Shown here piece by piece: positions 23,316 through 33,400 of a DNA stretch of 64,000 nt. The stretch spans positions 25,546,001-25,610,000 of the forward strand of contig CM060733.1 of assembly GCA_030704615.1 (NCBI GenBank). Reading direction: 5' to 3'. A model generated the notes under the pieces. The model did no database searches and was not told where the DNA came from. It was given only the letters and a program-made list of their open reading frames with translations. Numbering within the stretch: the stretch's first letter is position 1; each line of letters starts with the position of its first letter. This stretch comes from Takakia lepidozioides. Taxonomy: Eukaryota; Streptophyta; Takakiopsida; Takakiales; Takakiaceae. The translations under genes and the position numbers were made by a program.

Positions 23316-23640
23316 TCATAATCTTAATGCTCCGAGGGGCTGAAAATCCGAGTCACCCTCGACTTCACCACCATTGCCATGATCAGTGCTGGAATCGTCC
23401 TTCCTATCCGACCTCATATGTCCAGGCCTTTGAATCTGCAAGCGACCTCGAACCACATTTAGTTCTCTTTGAGGTTGACTTTCACTCCGATCTTGAATAC
23501 CATCCACGGTATTTGGCCTGTTTGTGGGCCGATCGCCTACAAAAGGTTGAATTGTTCTCTGTCATTTATGGACTTGGAACGCAATCGAAGGTGGTCTTGA
23601 AGGAGGTACCGGATGGGGTTTACCTGATCTTCATAGAGAT
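23316..23640 (-). pseudogene. Hydrophilic coding remnant, unknown
   Basis: The minus strand has a proline/arginine-rich frame (KPHPVPPSRPPSIAFQVHK, one stop, then RTIQPFVGDRPTNRPNTVDG and a charged tail ending GALRL). It is composed like real protein rather than chance, but I recognise no family. It lies between the palindrome array and the 119-bp repeats. Confidence 0.3.
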
Positions 23641-23959
23641 TTATGCAATACTCAGCTAAGAGAACATTTTGTTTTTTGGGCACTTTTTATTGGTCCAAAT
23701 TTTGGCGGGGGAGTAGCGATGGGATGCTTGAAGCCACAGAACAAAATTGAGCAAAAAACAAAATCGACAGGGGTGAGCGCGTCGATGGGGGGGCAAATGA
23801 TTTATTCGTCTAATATGTCTCTGCACATGTGTTGCACACATGTTCAAGCACATGAGGGCAAAAGAGGGGCTTCAACCACATCCGTTCAATGGGTGCAATC
23901 GTCGTGCACGCATTGCAGGATTTCTTTTTTGCAATGAATAAAAACTAGATGAGAAGTGC

Positions 23960-24425
23960 ACGCCTCATTGGCCCATCGAACGAATTTCGATGGATCTCAT
24001 ATTACACTGGGACCTATCAGAGGGTACATTGAACACACCAGCCAAGTCTCAAAGCGAACGAAAATCATTTGGATGGGCAACCATCCGTTGGCCCATTGAA
24101 CGAATTCCGATTGATCTCATATTACTCTAGGGCCTCTTACATGGTACATTGAACATAGTGGCCAAGTCTCAAAGCGAACCAAAATCATTTCAATGGCCAA
24201 CCATCCGTTGAGCCATCGAATGGATTTCGATTGATCTCATATTAGTCGGGGACCTGTGAGAGGGTGTCTCGAACGTACTAGCAAAGTTTGGAAGCAAACA
24301 AAAATGATTTGGATAGGCAACCATCCATTCACCCGTTGAATGTATTCCGTTGGATCAGCTATTACTTTGGGACCTGTTGGACTGTGTTTCATGTGCTCAC
24401 AATTTTTTTTTTCATTCCGTTTTTG
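23960..24425 (-). repeat. ~119-bp tandem repeat, block R1 (inverted)
   Basis: Reverse complement of block F1 at 18,855-19,300, including the outer end with 'tcatgtgctcacaatttttttttttcattccg'. F1 and R1 form an inverted pair enclosing the RING gene and the right palindrome array. Confidence 0.9.
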
Positions 24426-24984
24426 AATGGGGCATGTAATGACTCCATATGCAACGTGTGTGCCAAATTTGGGAGCGAACATAATTCATTTGTACCCAAA
24501 ACCACAGTTTCTCCTTTGTTTTACACTCCAAATTTGATTTGTGTTCTATTTCATGCACTATTTATAAAGAGTTCTGCAATAGTGAGCAAAAAGAACAATT
24601 TTTTTTTGGGGGCATTTTTTATTGGTCCAAATTTTGGCGGGGGAGTAGTGGTGGGATGCTCAAAGCCGCAGAACAAAAATTGAGCCAAAAACAAAATCGA
24701 TACGTGCCAGAAACCCCCAATGAAAGGCAGTGCAAACCTATTTATTGGCTTAAATTTAATTTAAATTCAATTAAATTCTGGAATGGCTTGAGGGGTGAGC
24801 GCGTCGATGGGGAGGCAAATGATTTATTCATCTAATGTATCTCTACACATGTGTCGCACACATGTTCAAGCATATGAGGGCAAAAGAGGGGCTTCAACCA
24901 CATCCGTTCAATGGGTGCAATAGCCATGCACGCATTGCAGGATTTCTTTTTCGCAATGAACAAAAATCAGATGAGAAGTGAATG

Positions 24985-25085
24985 GCTCATTGGCCCATCA
25001 AACAAATTTCGATTGATCTCATATTACACTGGGACCTATCAGAGGGCACATTGAATACACTGGCCAAATCTCAAAGTGAACGAAA
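24985..25085 (-). repeat. 119-bp repeat, single unit R2
   Basis: One unit in the R1 orientation ('cgatttgatctcatattacactggg...aaatctcaaagtgaacgaaa'), directly before the kinase C-lobe fragment. Confidence 0.8.
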
Positions 25086-25139
25086 GAGTGTAACCTTCTA
25101 CTTCACGTGCATTCACAACAAAATATGAGATAACACCCG

Positions 25140-25678
25140 GATGCTAGAACTTCACTGCCACTGGTGGAATGGAGGGACAATACGCGACATGATGAACCTT
25201 GACAAAAAATGGGGCAACGATTCGGACAACAAGATGATTTTGGAACAAAGGGGAACGGAAACAGAGTTCCAGGAATGTGATCGCTTGCTTCCGTTTCCGG
25301 AAAGTGCGCAGTAAACTTGCCTGGGCACTGGTGTGCATCATGGATGTTGTCCACAAGAACGGTGTCATGCACAACGACTTGTTCCCTGACAACATCTTGT
25401 TCCCTGACAACATCTTGTTGCATTTTCCAGATGGCACCGAGGAGATCAACATTGGGGTGTGTGACTGGGGCTTAGCCACCCCATTGGGCATACGCAAAGC
25501 CTCGCCGTACCAATTTGAAAACCAAGACAAGTTGGACCGGGAACTCGTGAAAAGATGGTGGGTGGAAAAAGATATTGTATTGGTTTTCAATGCAAATGTC
25601 ACCCCCCCAGGACATGACGTCGGAGGCCTTTGCCGTTGGGAAGATAGCGGTATGAATAAATGGCGACGCTCATTATGA
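25140..25678 (+). pseudogene. Divergent protein kinase, C-lobe fragment
   Basis: The plus strand first reads HWWNGGTIRDMM, like a kinase hinge region. After a frameshift at about 25,310 comes a 133-codon frame with LAWALVCIMDVVHKNGVMHNDL and INIGVCDWGLAT. These match the catalytic loop (HxDL, here HNDL, with the N usually at +5 present in PDNIL) and the metal-binding DFG, here DWG. The hexapeptide FPDNIL is duplicated by an 18-base repeat at 25,380-25,416, which disturbs the catalytic loop. The N-lobe is found separately, inverted, at 27.8-28.4 kb. I infer one kinase gene split by repeat-mediated rearrangement. Confidence 0.65.
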
Positions 25679-25914
25679 TCAAAGTATGTTCGAGGACCAA
25701 TTTAGGGGAGGTTGTTGGCATTCAATGCTACAAAGGTTATACGACAACAACAAGAATGAGAAAGTCACATTAACCCATGTAGTATTTCGGTTCATGGGCA
25801 ATTGGCCTGAGCCGAAAGTCGTATATAGGACGGAGTAGACCATAGTCTCGTAAATATGAGATTTGTGGCGGTATAGTGGTTCTTTTATGAAGACATAATT
25901 CAATTTTGATCGTG
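25679..25914. other. No gene seen
   Basis: Short frames only. It separates the kinase fragment from the first foldback. Confidence 0.3.
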
Positions 25915-26463
25915 CATGTAATAAATAAAGTCTCATTGTAAATACTACATTGCATATATTTGACCCTGACACGTGTTATCGCAACATAAATGGTTTGTGT
26001 ATTGTCTCACTATTTATATTTGTAATGTTCCAACGTGGCTGATAGGGTTCTGAAAAAACGATGTATTAATTTCGTGCAAGTTAAACAACTAACGTCTCAC
26101 ATCTCATTCGAATGTGCGACACTACCATGTGAGGCATGAGTCTGTAAGTAATATGTGTACATGCGACCTCCGAAGTCTGAACATTCAATACAAGGTCCAG
26201 CAAATGCTTTGCTGAAACTCCCCGAGGTCGCATGTACTATCGTCTCCTGCCTCACATGGTAGTGTCGCGCATGAGAATGAGATATGGAACGTAAGTTGTC
26301 TTACTCCTACGGAACCAATACATCGTTTTTCTCATAATCTTGTCAGAAACGTTGGAACATACAAACAGTGACACAGTACACGACCAGTTTTGTTGAAATG
26401 ACATCTGTGAGGTTCGAGCATAGGCAATTTATTATTTACAACGGAACTTTATTTACTTGGGGG
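25915..26463. repeat. Foldback structure 1 (arms ~240 bp)
   Basis: Left arm 25,915-26,170 and right arm 26,225-26,463 are imperfect reverse complements (for example ACTACCATGTGAGGCA against TGCCTCACATGGTAGT, and GTACATGCGACCTC against GAGGTCGCATGTAC). The ~55-base loop contains its own small hairpin CAGCAAATGCTTTGCTG. Transcribed, it would form a long imperfect hairpin RNA. No target duplication was recognised. Confidence 0.85.
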
Positions 26464-26511
26464 ACCGGTACTATTGCAGGAGCGCAACTGATGGTGCGAG
26501 TTCTCTATTGA

Positions 26512-26925
26512 TTAGAGCTATCACAACCAATGTCAACAATCATATTTACGGTAAGGTGTTTCATGCTATTGTTGTTCCTCTAGCTGAATTCTGTAGTACT
26601 CTTTTTGTTATTCCCATGCCAACATCATCTGAGACTGTCATGTTCAAACGAACGTATCAGCCACCCCGGCCAACTTGCAGGCTGTAGCCATGGCCCACCA
26701 TAAATTGAACGAATTGGAGATTTTGTGCTCAGTTCCTAGTTTCATGTCCGTGGTGGCTGATATACAGAATTCGAAATATGGCAATCCCAGTGGACCTGAT
26801 GTTATTGGCATGGGAGTAGCAAAACGATTCCTAAAGAAATCAGCTACATAAATATTGGCAATATGAAACACCTTGCAATACATATGATTCTTGAGATTGT
26901 TTGCACGGATTATTTGTGTTTGTGC
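26512..26925. repeat. Foldback structure 2 made of a coding fragment
   Basis: Arms 26,512-26,640 (plus) and 26,795-26,925 (minus) are inverted copies. Both translate alike: NNHIYGKVFHAIVVPLAEF on plus and KNHMYCKVFHIANIYVADF on minus, with FxxPMP later in each. This shows the foldback arose by inverted duplication of protein-coding DNA. 'tatcagccacc' and 'ggtggctgata' extend the pairing inward. Confidence 0.8.
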
Positions 26926-26969
26926 CTTCAAGTGGCGAACATTTTCGCCATGGTGCGGAAGAGGTGCAT

Positions 26970-27060
26970 TGGCCGCATTAAACGGTTTATGTGATACCAT
27001 TTCACAAATGTATCACATGGCATTTGTGAAAATATATCACATGAACCGTTCCATGTGGCC
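26970..27060. repeat. Small inverted pair centred at 27,017
   Basis: CGGTTTATGTGATACCATTTCACAAATG is followed after ten bases by its imperfect reverse complement. On minus it reads FVKWYHINRLMRPM and on plus FVKIYHMNRSMWPTG, so it is again an inverted duplication of a coding fragment. The peptide FVKWYHINRL is identical to one in the RING gene at 21.87 kb. Confidence 0.8.
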
Positions 27061-27189
27061 TACGGGAGTCTTCGATGGGTACGAGATCAATGTGGCCTAC
27101 GAGATCAGCTTCTACCAACGAACATGTGATCATTTCAGAAGCGCTTGAAGCGACGATTGACAAGGTTCTTGATCCAGATGTTCAACATG

Positions 27190-27505
27190 CTGAGGTCTTC
27201 TGTAATGTCTCTTGCTTTGTAATGATGTGCTTCTCCCACTCTTATTTTTTCAACGTTGATATTCTCCATCTGGAACATATCCACACATGCGTATATAAAT
27301 ACTTAAAAAACCAAATGACCATCAAAACTGAAAGTTGTGGATGAAGCTTATAAAAGTGGAGATGGTCATTTGCTTATTTAAGGATTTCTACACACATGTG
27401 TGGATCTGTTCGAGGTGGAGAACATCAATATATTGGATAAAGTAGACATGGAGAAGAACCGCATTACGAAGCATGAGACACTATAAAAAGAGCTTCAAGG
27501 GGCAT
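27190..27505. repeat. Foldback structure 3 (arms ~140 bp)
   Basis: Left arm 27,190-27,328 and right arm 27,358-27,505 pair along their length, best around ATCCACACATG/CATGTGTGGAT and AAATGACCATC/GATGGTCATTT. The loop is about 30 bases. It lies directly against the next block of 119-bp repeats. Confidence 0.8.
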
Positions 27506-27509
27506 ACCA

Positions 27510-27815
27510 TATAACAGGTCCCAGTATAATCGAAGACGAAACCCCATTCATTCAATGGACGATTGAATGGTTGCCCATCCAAATGATTTTTGTTTGCTTT
27601 CAATCTTTGCCACTATGTTCAACATACCATGTATCAGGTCCCAGACTAATATGAGATCAATCGAAATTCATTCGATGACTCAACGGATGGTTGAAATGAT
27701 TTTTGATTCGCTTTGAGACTTGGCCACTATCTCAATGTGCCATGTAAGAGGCCCTAGAGTAGTATGAGATCACTTGAAATTCGTTCAATGGGCCAACGGA
27801 TGGTTGCCCATCACA
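27510..27815 (+). repeat. ~119-bp tandem repeat, block F2
   Basis: About two and a half units in the F1 orientation, each ending near 'agagtagtatgagatc'. Its right edge cuts into the kinase N-lobe frame just after the peptide VLRQHNDE. Confidence 0.85.
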
Positions 27816-28444
27816 CTCGTCGTTATGTTGTCTCAACACCTTTACTGGATTTTTGGACTTGGGTTTTTTTCCCGCTATCTCCCAACGCTCTGGTATTCTA
27901 GAATTGCCAACAATCCTACACTGACGGACCTTAGCATACCCACCTTCTTTGTAAAGGCCAATCTCTACCACCTTCGCAGTAGAGTTTAGGTAATAAAGAC
28001 CAGTTGTGCATCCCCCGCCCGATGACCCACCTTCCAAGGGACAACCCTAGTCCGGCGATGTGAATTCTGAGTTGCCAAGCAAGCCCAATACTCAACACGC
28101 CGCATTAACTCAGCTTCGGCGGAGGGTACTCGACCCTCGGTTGTTCTACCATTCCATGTCTTCATTAGTTGCTTCAAATTCCACGTGGCGTCTTTCGCCT
28201 TACTTTGGATCCACCGATTGAACTTCGGCTTGTCCCTGTCCGCCGTCCACTTAACCCCCGCCAAAGCGTTTGTCATTTTCCTCTCCATATTTTGCTGGAA
28301 AATCTGAAACCCCTCCCATCCATGTCGCGGCCTTTTGCCTTGAGGGCAGGGGGTCGGTACATAAGAAGGGTTGCCCCTGTGGTGGGGGCAGTGAAAACAA
28401 TAGGTACGGGGGCCGAAGCACCCTTGAGTGCCCAAGGCACTCAA
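27816..28444 (-). pseudogene. Divergent protein kinase, N-terminal part
   Basis: Minus-strand frames 28,444-27,986 (a conserved-looking leader: PRHGWEGFQIFQQ, VKWTADRDKPKFNRWIQSK, RRVEYWACLATQNS) and 28,037-27,816 (VEIGLYKEGGYAKVRQCRIVGN, then EIAGKKPKSKNP) are linked by a frameshift near 28,010. The second piece looks like a kinase glycine loop (KEGGYAKV) and the lysine strand (EIAGKK). It fits as the missing N-lobe of the fragment at 25.1-25.7 kb, from which it is separated by repeats and an inversion. Confidence 0.55.
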
Positions 28445-28449
28445 AGAGG

Positions 28450-29030
28450 CGGAGGCGCTTACTAGGTGGAGCCCCGCACACCGGGTTGCGGTGGGGGTGG
28501 TTCCACAAGGGGTGGTGGTAGCTTAGTGGGTCTTAGTGGGGGTGGCATAGGACTCACCATGGGGCGGAAACCTTGTGGTGGGAGTCATGGGGAGTCTTGG
28601 GACTCATCACGGCCCAATGGGGCCATGGTGGGTGGGTCAAGACTCACCGCAACTCATCACTGGGAGTCGAGGGTTTTCGTGGTGGTTCGCCATAAAAGGA
28701 CGGTGTTGTTTGTAAAACCCTCGCGGACAGTCACATAAGTATATATGGGGAGTAGTAACCCCGAGAACGGTGCAAGCCCGTTGCTGACAAAAACCTAGTG
28801 AGTAAGCGTGCGAGCCGGAAAGCGACCAAGGTGTGGGGAGCTGTTCCGGACTACCATCGACTAAAGGGAATTTCCACTTGGCCCAAATTGAGAGAGGGTC
28901 TCGTGGAGGAGTAAAGGAGGACCGTTATGTCCCGGTGAGTAGCCGAAGCTCCGAGTTGGCCCGGCGGCCAGTTTGGGAGTTAGGCGCGCTCATCGAAGCG
29001 AGTAACTATGACTTGAAGGGGAGCTTACCA
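28450..29030 (+). other. G-rich unexplained block with TATA-like site
   Basis: Strongly G/C-rich, with direct phrases such as 'gggactcatcacggcccaatgg' and 'ggactcacc', then 'ataagtatatatgggg' at about 28,735 and a further 290 bases without a long frame. It could be a promoter and leader (LTR-like) of the adjacent unit, but I found no second copy in the window. Confidence 0.3.
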
Positions 29031-29288
29031 AAGTGAGATGCATGACAATCCATGCCTGACATAAGCACTCTCCAGCCTCATCATGTCCCTACCTTTGAAA
29101 TAATCCACTACCACTTCTTTCACCCTATCCAAGGCATCCGGTCTCGGGTAGTCTGGCTTGTTGACCTGGCTATCCCACTCGTGGGCACGTTTTCTCTTCC
29201 TCCGACCCCCAGACGACCCCTCCCCAGAACTTGAATTCACAACCCCCAACATTGTATAAACTTTGGAAGGAACCCTCCGGATCAGCAA
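29031..29288 (-). pseudogene. Unknown coding remnant
   Basis: An 87-codon minus frame (SGGRRKRKRAHEWDSQ, PDYPRPDALDRVKEVVVDYF, RLESAYVRHGLSCISLW) has the composition of real protein with a basic stretch. It has no family I can name and may be the end of another transposon gene. Confidence 0.3.
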
Positions 29289-30117
29289 TGAGTCGGAGTA
29301 TTGAAGGCTTTCCGAGGGTTCACGATGGTGCTCAAATTGAGGGTGGATCCTCTGTCAGATCCTTGTCCTCCCGGGAAGCTTGCGACACTCTTCTTCTCTC
29401 GGGTCTTCCTGGGTGTAAAGTCCAAGGTGCAGGTGAAGAACACAAATATCTCGGAGACTTTATCGACCTTTCCCAACATTCCTCACCCTCCCTGTGCAGT
29501 ACGCAGGGTCTGGTCTATCCAACCCGCAGGTCAACCGTCGGGGACTCGGCTACGGTTCCGCTGCACCTGCTTCCGTCTCTTCCTCGCATATCTCCCCAGC
29601 ACGAGGGTTGGACAGCCCAAATCCGCAGGAGTCAGGTGACTTAAACTCATTTCTCGCCCCTTGCTCATTCTCCTAGTTTCACTTAGTTTGGGGTCTGATA
29701 TTCATCTGTCGCTCCAGGTAAGAAAATCTGCAGATTATGACCTTCCTGTCAAACGACGTCTGCATTGGAATGAAGTTCCAAGGTAAATTATTCCTTCGTG
29801 GCGTTTTTCTTCCATCCAGGATGTCGAGTGCTCAAGGGACAATTTTTTGTGCTTGCTTGTTGTTGTCCCTCCACTCCTCCCGTCGTTCAATGGCAAAATA
29901 TCTTCAACATCGACACAGCGTGACCCTGAACTGCTGGCACAATGTTCTGCACCAAAGAGGCGAAAAAGAGCCCCCAAGCCATTTCCTTCCTCTGCAGGAA
30001 ATCTTTCCAATGGACAAAAGGCTGACAAGAAAAAAAGAACGGATGCTAAACACTTGAGGACTCCCTCGGATGTTGTGGCGCCTCGTCAATCCAAGCCCGC
30101 AGGAATCCACTGTTCTT
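29289..30117. other. No confident gene
   Basis: Several overlapping frames on both strands, none with a visible domain. The basic plus frame 29,847-30,119 (KRRKRAPKPFP, KADKKKRT) may be a nuclear-protein remnant. Confidence 0.25.
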
Positions 30118-30230
30118 GACTGTGATTGACTGTGATTGGCTATGACAGACTGTGTAAGGCTGTGTCGGGTTGTGTAAGGTTGTGTATGGCTATGATAGAC
30201 TATGATAGGCTGTGTACGACTGTCTACCAC
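30118..30230. repeat. GGCTGTG minisatellite (30 kb)
   Basis: Degenerate units of TGTGATTGGCTATGA and GGCTGTGT types. It is the reverse complement of the CACAGCC minisatellite at 226-720. Confidence 0.75.
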
Positions 30231-30357
30231 CCCTAAAGCCTGTGCCTGTTACCCCTAAATCCTCTATTGGTCTAAGTCTACCATCTGTAAGTCTGCGCAA
30301 AAATTAAGGATACCCCACAAAGCCCATAAAAGTGTCTAAGTCCCAGACAGCCCTCTA

Positions 30358-30400
30358 ACATTACCCCTCCCCCTCTCAAAAAGCCGTGTCCTCACGGTTT
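30358..30400 (-). other. Polypurine-tract-like sequence
   Basis: On minus, just after the stop of the long coding region, the sequence runs GGACACGGCTTTTTGAGAGG then GGGAGGGG and TAATGTTAGAGGG. Gypsy-type elements often end with such a purine tract before a 3' LTR that starts TGTTA. I could not find the second LTR. Confidence 0.35.
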
Positions 30401-33400
30401 ACTGTTTAGGATCAGCAAACCTTTGTGAGCGAACACCCTTCTGACGGTGAGAGTCCTTTGGAGGGCTCTGTGTGCGAGCTCGAGCCCTGTTACTGGCTGA
30501 TGGAGACGATTGAGTACCAAACGGAAATGTCTGACCCTCCTGTGGTTGATAACGAGGTAACCTCTCAGGCATAGAAGATCCCCGCCGTTTCTTCTCTGCC
30601 GTCTGTAGTGCGTAGTCCTCCGCCATATCAAAAGGTTCATCTGTAGAACTAGTAGTATCAGAATCATCTTCCCCCCTGAGGTGTTTTGGCGGCCGAACCT
30701 TAAGTGGCTCCTCAAGAATCCTGCGTGGCATGCAGTGTTGGCCCACCATGTCTGGAAGCTTGAACTGTACTACTTGCTTTAATCATTTGCAAGCAAAATG
30801 AGTGAACTCCCTGAACCCCTTGGCCGTATAGGTGAGAGGTGTGCCAATGACTTTGGAACAATGTAAGTATTTCCAGGCTTCATGTCCCTTATAGAAAATA
30901 TCATCAGGGCCCAATTTTTCTTTGGCCAAGCTGTTCCAAGCCAGATTAAACCATGAACAAAGCTGGGAATCCTTCTGCATCATGACTTTCGCATCATACA
31001 GATACATATGGGGTGGAATTGAAGGTAAGACCCAATGATCCCCACTGGAATAACTCAGATATCTTGACTGCATCTTCTGCTGTTCAATGTGATATCGTGC
31101 AATGAAACAAGCAACATAGTACAATCCACAGCCCATGACAATACTAGATACCTCCTTGGTTTTGGTGTAGATGTACCCATGAACAACCTGGAATGCAATT
31201 AATTCCCTCAGCATGGTGCCTGCCTCAGACCAGTACCTTGCAAAATGATGATCCTCAATGGGTTGATTGTTCAGAAGAACCTTCGTCCTAGTTGCCACTA
31301 ACAACCAAATGCGCATGATTTGGTAATAATGTGCCAGAGACTGTGGAGGACTGAATTCCTTCCAAGCCAAATCTATCAGAATGGGAATTTGGTTGAAGGG
31401 CATAATCATAGCCCGATTGTACTCCAGTGCAGCAGGAGTCCTTAGGGGGTTAAAAGCAGCATCCCCCCAAACCTCAGACTATGGCTTCACCATGGTATCA
31501 ACAGTGTCAGCCACCTGCACAATCACCTGCACAACCACCTGCTGTAGGGGCTGTGCTATTGCCGCCACTGTCTCTCCTACTGCTGGCAATTCTTGCACCT
31601 CCTGTGATGAAGACTGAAAAATCAGAGTCCTGGCATGCAAATAAGTAGCCACTAGCTGCTCCTCAGGAACAAAGACTCGTTTGTCAATATTGGAACTCAA
31701 GTCATCCACTTGAGTCTGCAGCCCTTCCACATCATCTTGTAACTCTGTTATCCTACTATAGACATTGTGTGAGATCATTCATCTCCCCCTGGGTTCCGTG
31801 GTGCTTTCCCTTCCACCGGCCCTTGTGTTAACCATACTTGCATAAGATGATTATCCACCAAGTGCTGTGTAGCACCCCTGAGAGCCTGCTCCTCCTTGAG
31901 TTTGTACACATCTAATTGCTGTTGTAAGGCCTCCATGCGCTTCGCATGAGGTTCAACCAGGGCCGCATAGGCAGCAGACAGATTGTTAGCTTCCTTCCAA
32001 GCCTTGTTAGCCACAGAGAGTTCATTCTTATGACCTGTGAGTGTTTGCTGCAACTTCAGGATGTATCTTTCCTTCTCAGCCTCAACCTGACTGTACTGTT
32101 GGAAAGTATCCTCATTGCGACGGATAGTAGCCTTCAAATCGGCAATGAGTTTCCCTTGCTCTACTGTCTCAGCCTCTGCTATCATACACCTCTCTGCTTG
32201 TCTGTTAACTTCTAATGCAGTTTGGTCCAGAGCAGTTGTTAGTGTGGCACATTGGATGGTAATTTTCTGATGAACTGCCTCCAACTCTGTATGAAGCACG
32301 TTCACTTCCTACAATTTGCCCTCATGTTTCACGTGCAATTGGTATAGATGTTGCTTATGTGCTTCATGCAACTTCCCTTGCTCCAAACCTGCTTCAATCA
32401 GATTCCCCTTTGCTAGCTGCAGGGCAGCCTTAGTGTCTCCAACTCTTTCTGCAACTTGAAGTTCGCCTCCCCATCCACCTTGTTTGCGTGCACACTCAGT
32501 GGCAATTCTAGCCTCAAACTCCTGCTTGAGTTCCTCCCTCAAAGCTGCCAATTGTGTAAATGGAACATGAGATTTCACATATGTGCCCAACAAATTGAGT
32601 GTTCTACTTATGGATCTCATAAGCATGGCCTGCTGTGGGTCTTCATGGGAACCCTGTTGGTGGTCCCCCTGATTCTCCATAGTGTGACGTTTCACCAACC
32701 ATTCAGGCCATGTTCCCACCAGATTTTCATCCTAAACGACCTCATTCTCCACAGGTGCTGCAGTGCCCTTACCTTCTACCCCTGAAACTTCTTCCACAGA
32801 TTTGGGCATCACATGCACAGCAGGGATTTCCTTGGTCAAACTCTGCATCTTTGGCACCACTGGTTCCCTGACCAAGCCAGAGTTTTCATAGAGAAGATCC
32901 CCCTTCTCAATTTCTGCCACTACCTGCTCTGTAGTGGGGATGTCCAACCCTTCTCCTTCCAGAGCAATAGACTCTGGTGTAACAACATGTACTATCTGAG
33001 TGACCCCCGGAACAATTGAGTCAACTGGCTGTGGTACTGAAGTGACTTCTTCCTCCCTCTCCACAGGCCGTGCTTTCAACAACAACAACCCTCTTTGCTG
33101 CTGTTCCCCATCCTGTACAAGAACTATGGAAACATCATTTTGTGGTTTCCTTGAAGCTAGTGGATCTGCCAAAGTCGTATCCCATTTCTGCTTCTTGGAC
33201 TAGTGCTGCCCCTCTAATCCACCTTCATCTTGTGACGAGCCCTGCTCCTCAATTGCAGTTGTGGCTGTCTCAAACACTCCAATCTCCTTGCGTTCACACG
33301 CATCCAGTATACAAGAATCAAGAATAATTTGCGCAATTACTGGGCCAGACACAATGATCAGAGACTTAGCAGCAGTGCCTTGTAACCGCTTCATCTCTTC

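Larger units (their letters stand above)
23655..25085. repeat. Direct duplication ~400-490 bp (two copies)
   Basis: 23,655-24,050 and 24,585-25,085 share 'ttggtccaaattttggcgggggagta', 'ggggtgagcgcgtcgatgg' and 'gggcttcaaccacatccgttcaatgg'. The second copy carries about 90 extra bases (24,702-24,795) absent from the first. Both run into the start of a 119-bp repeat unit. Confidence 0.85.

Noticed and set aside
28740-29035. Ribosomal RNA fragment
   Set aside because: Phrases such as 'gagtaactatgac' recall large-subunit rRNA, but the surrounding sequence does not match conserved rRNA blocks.
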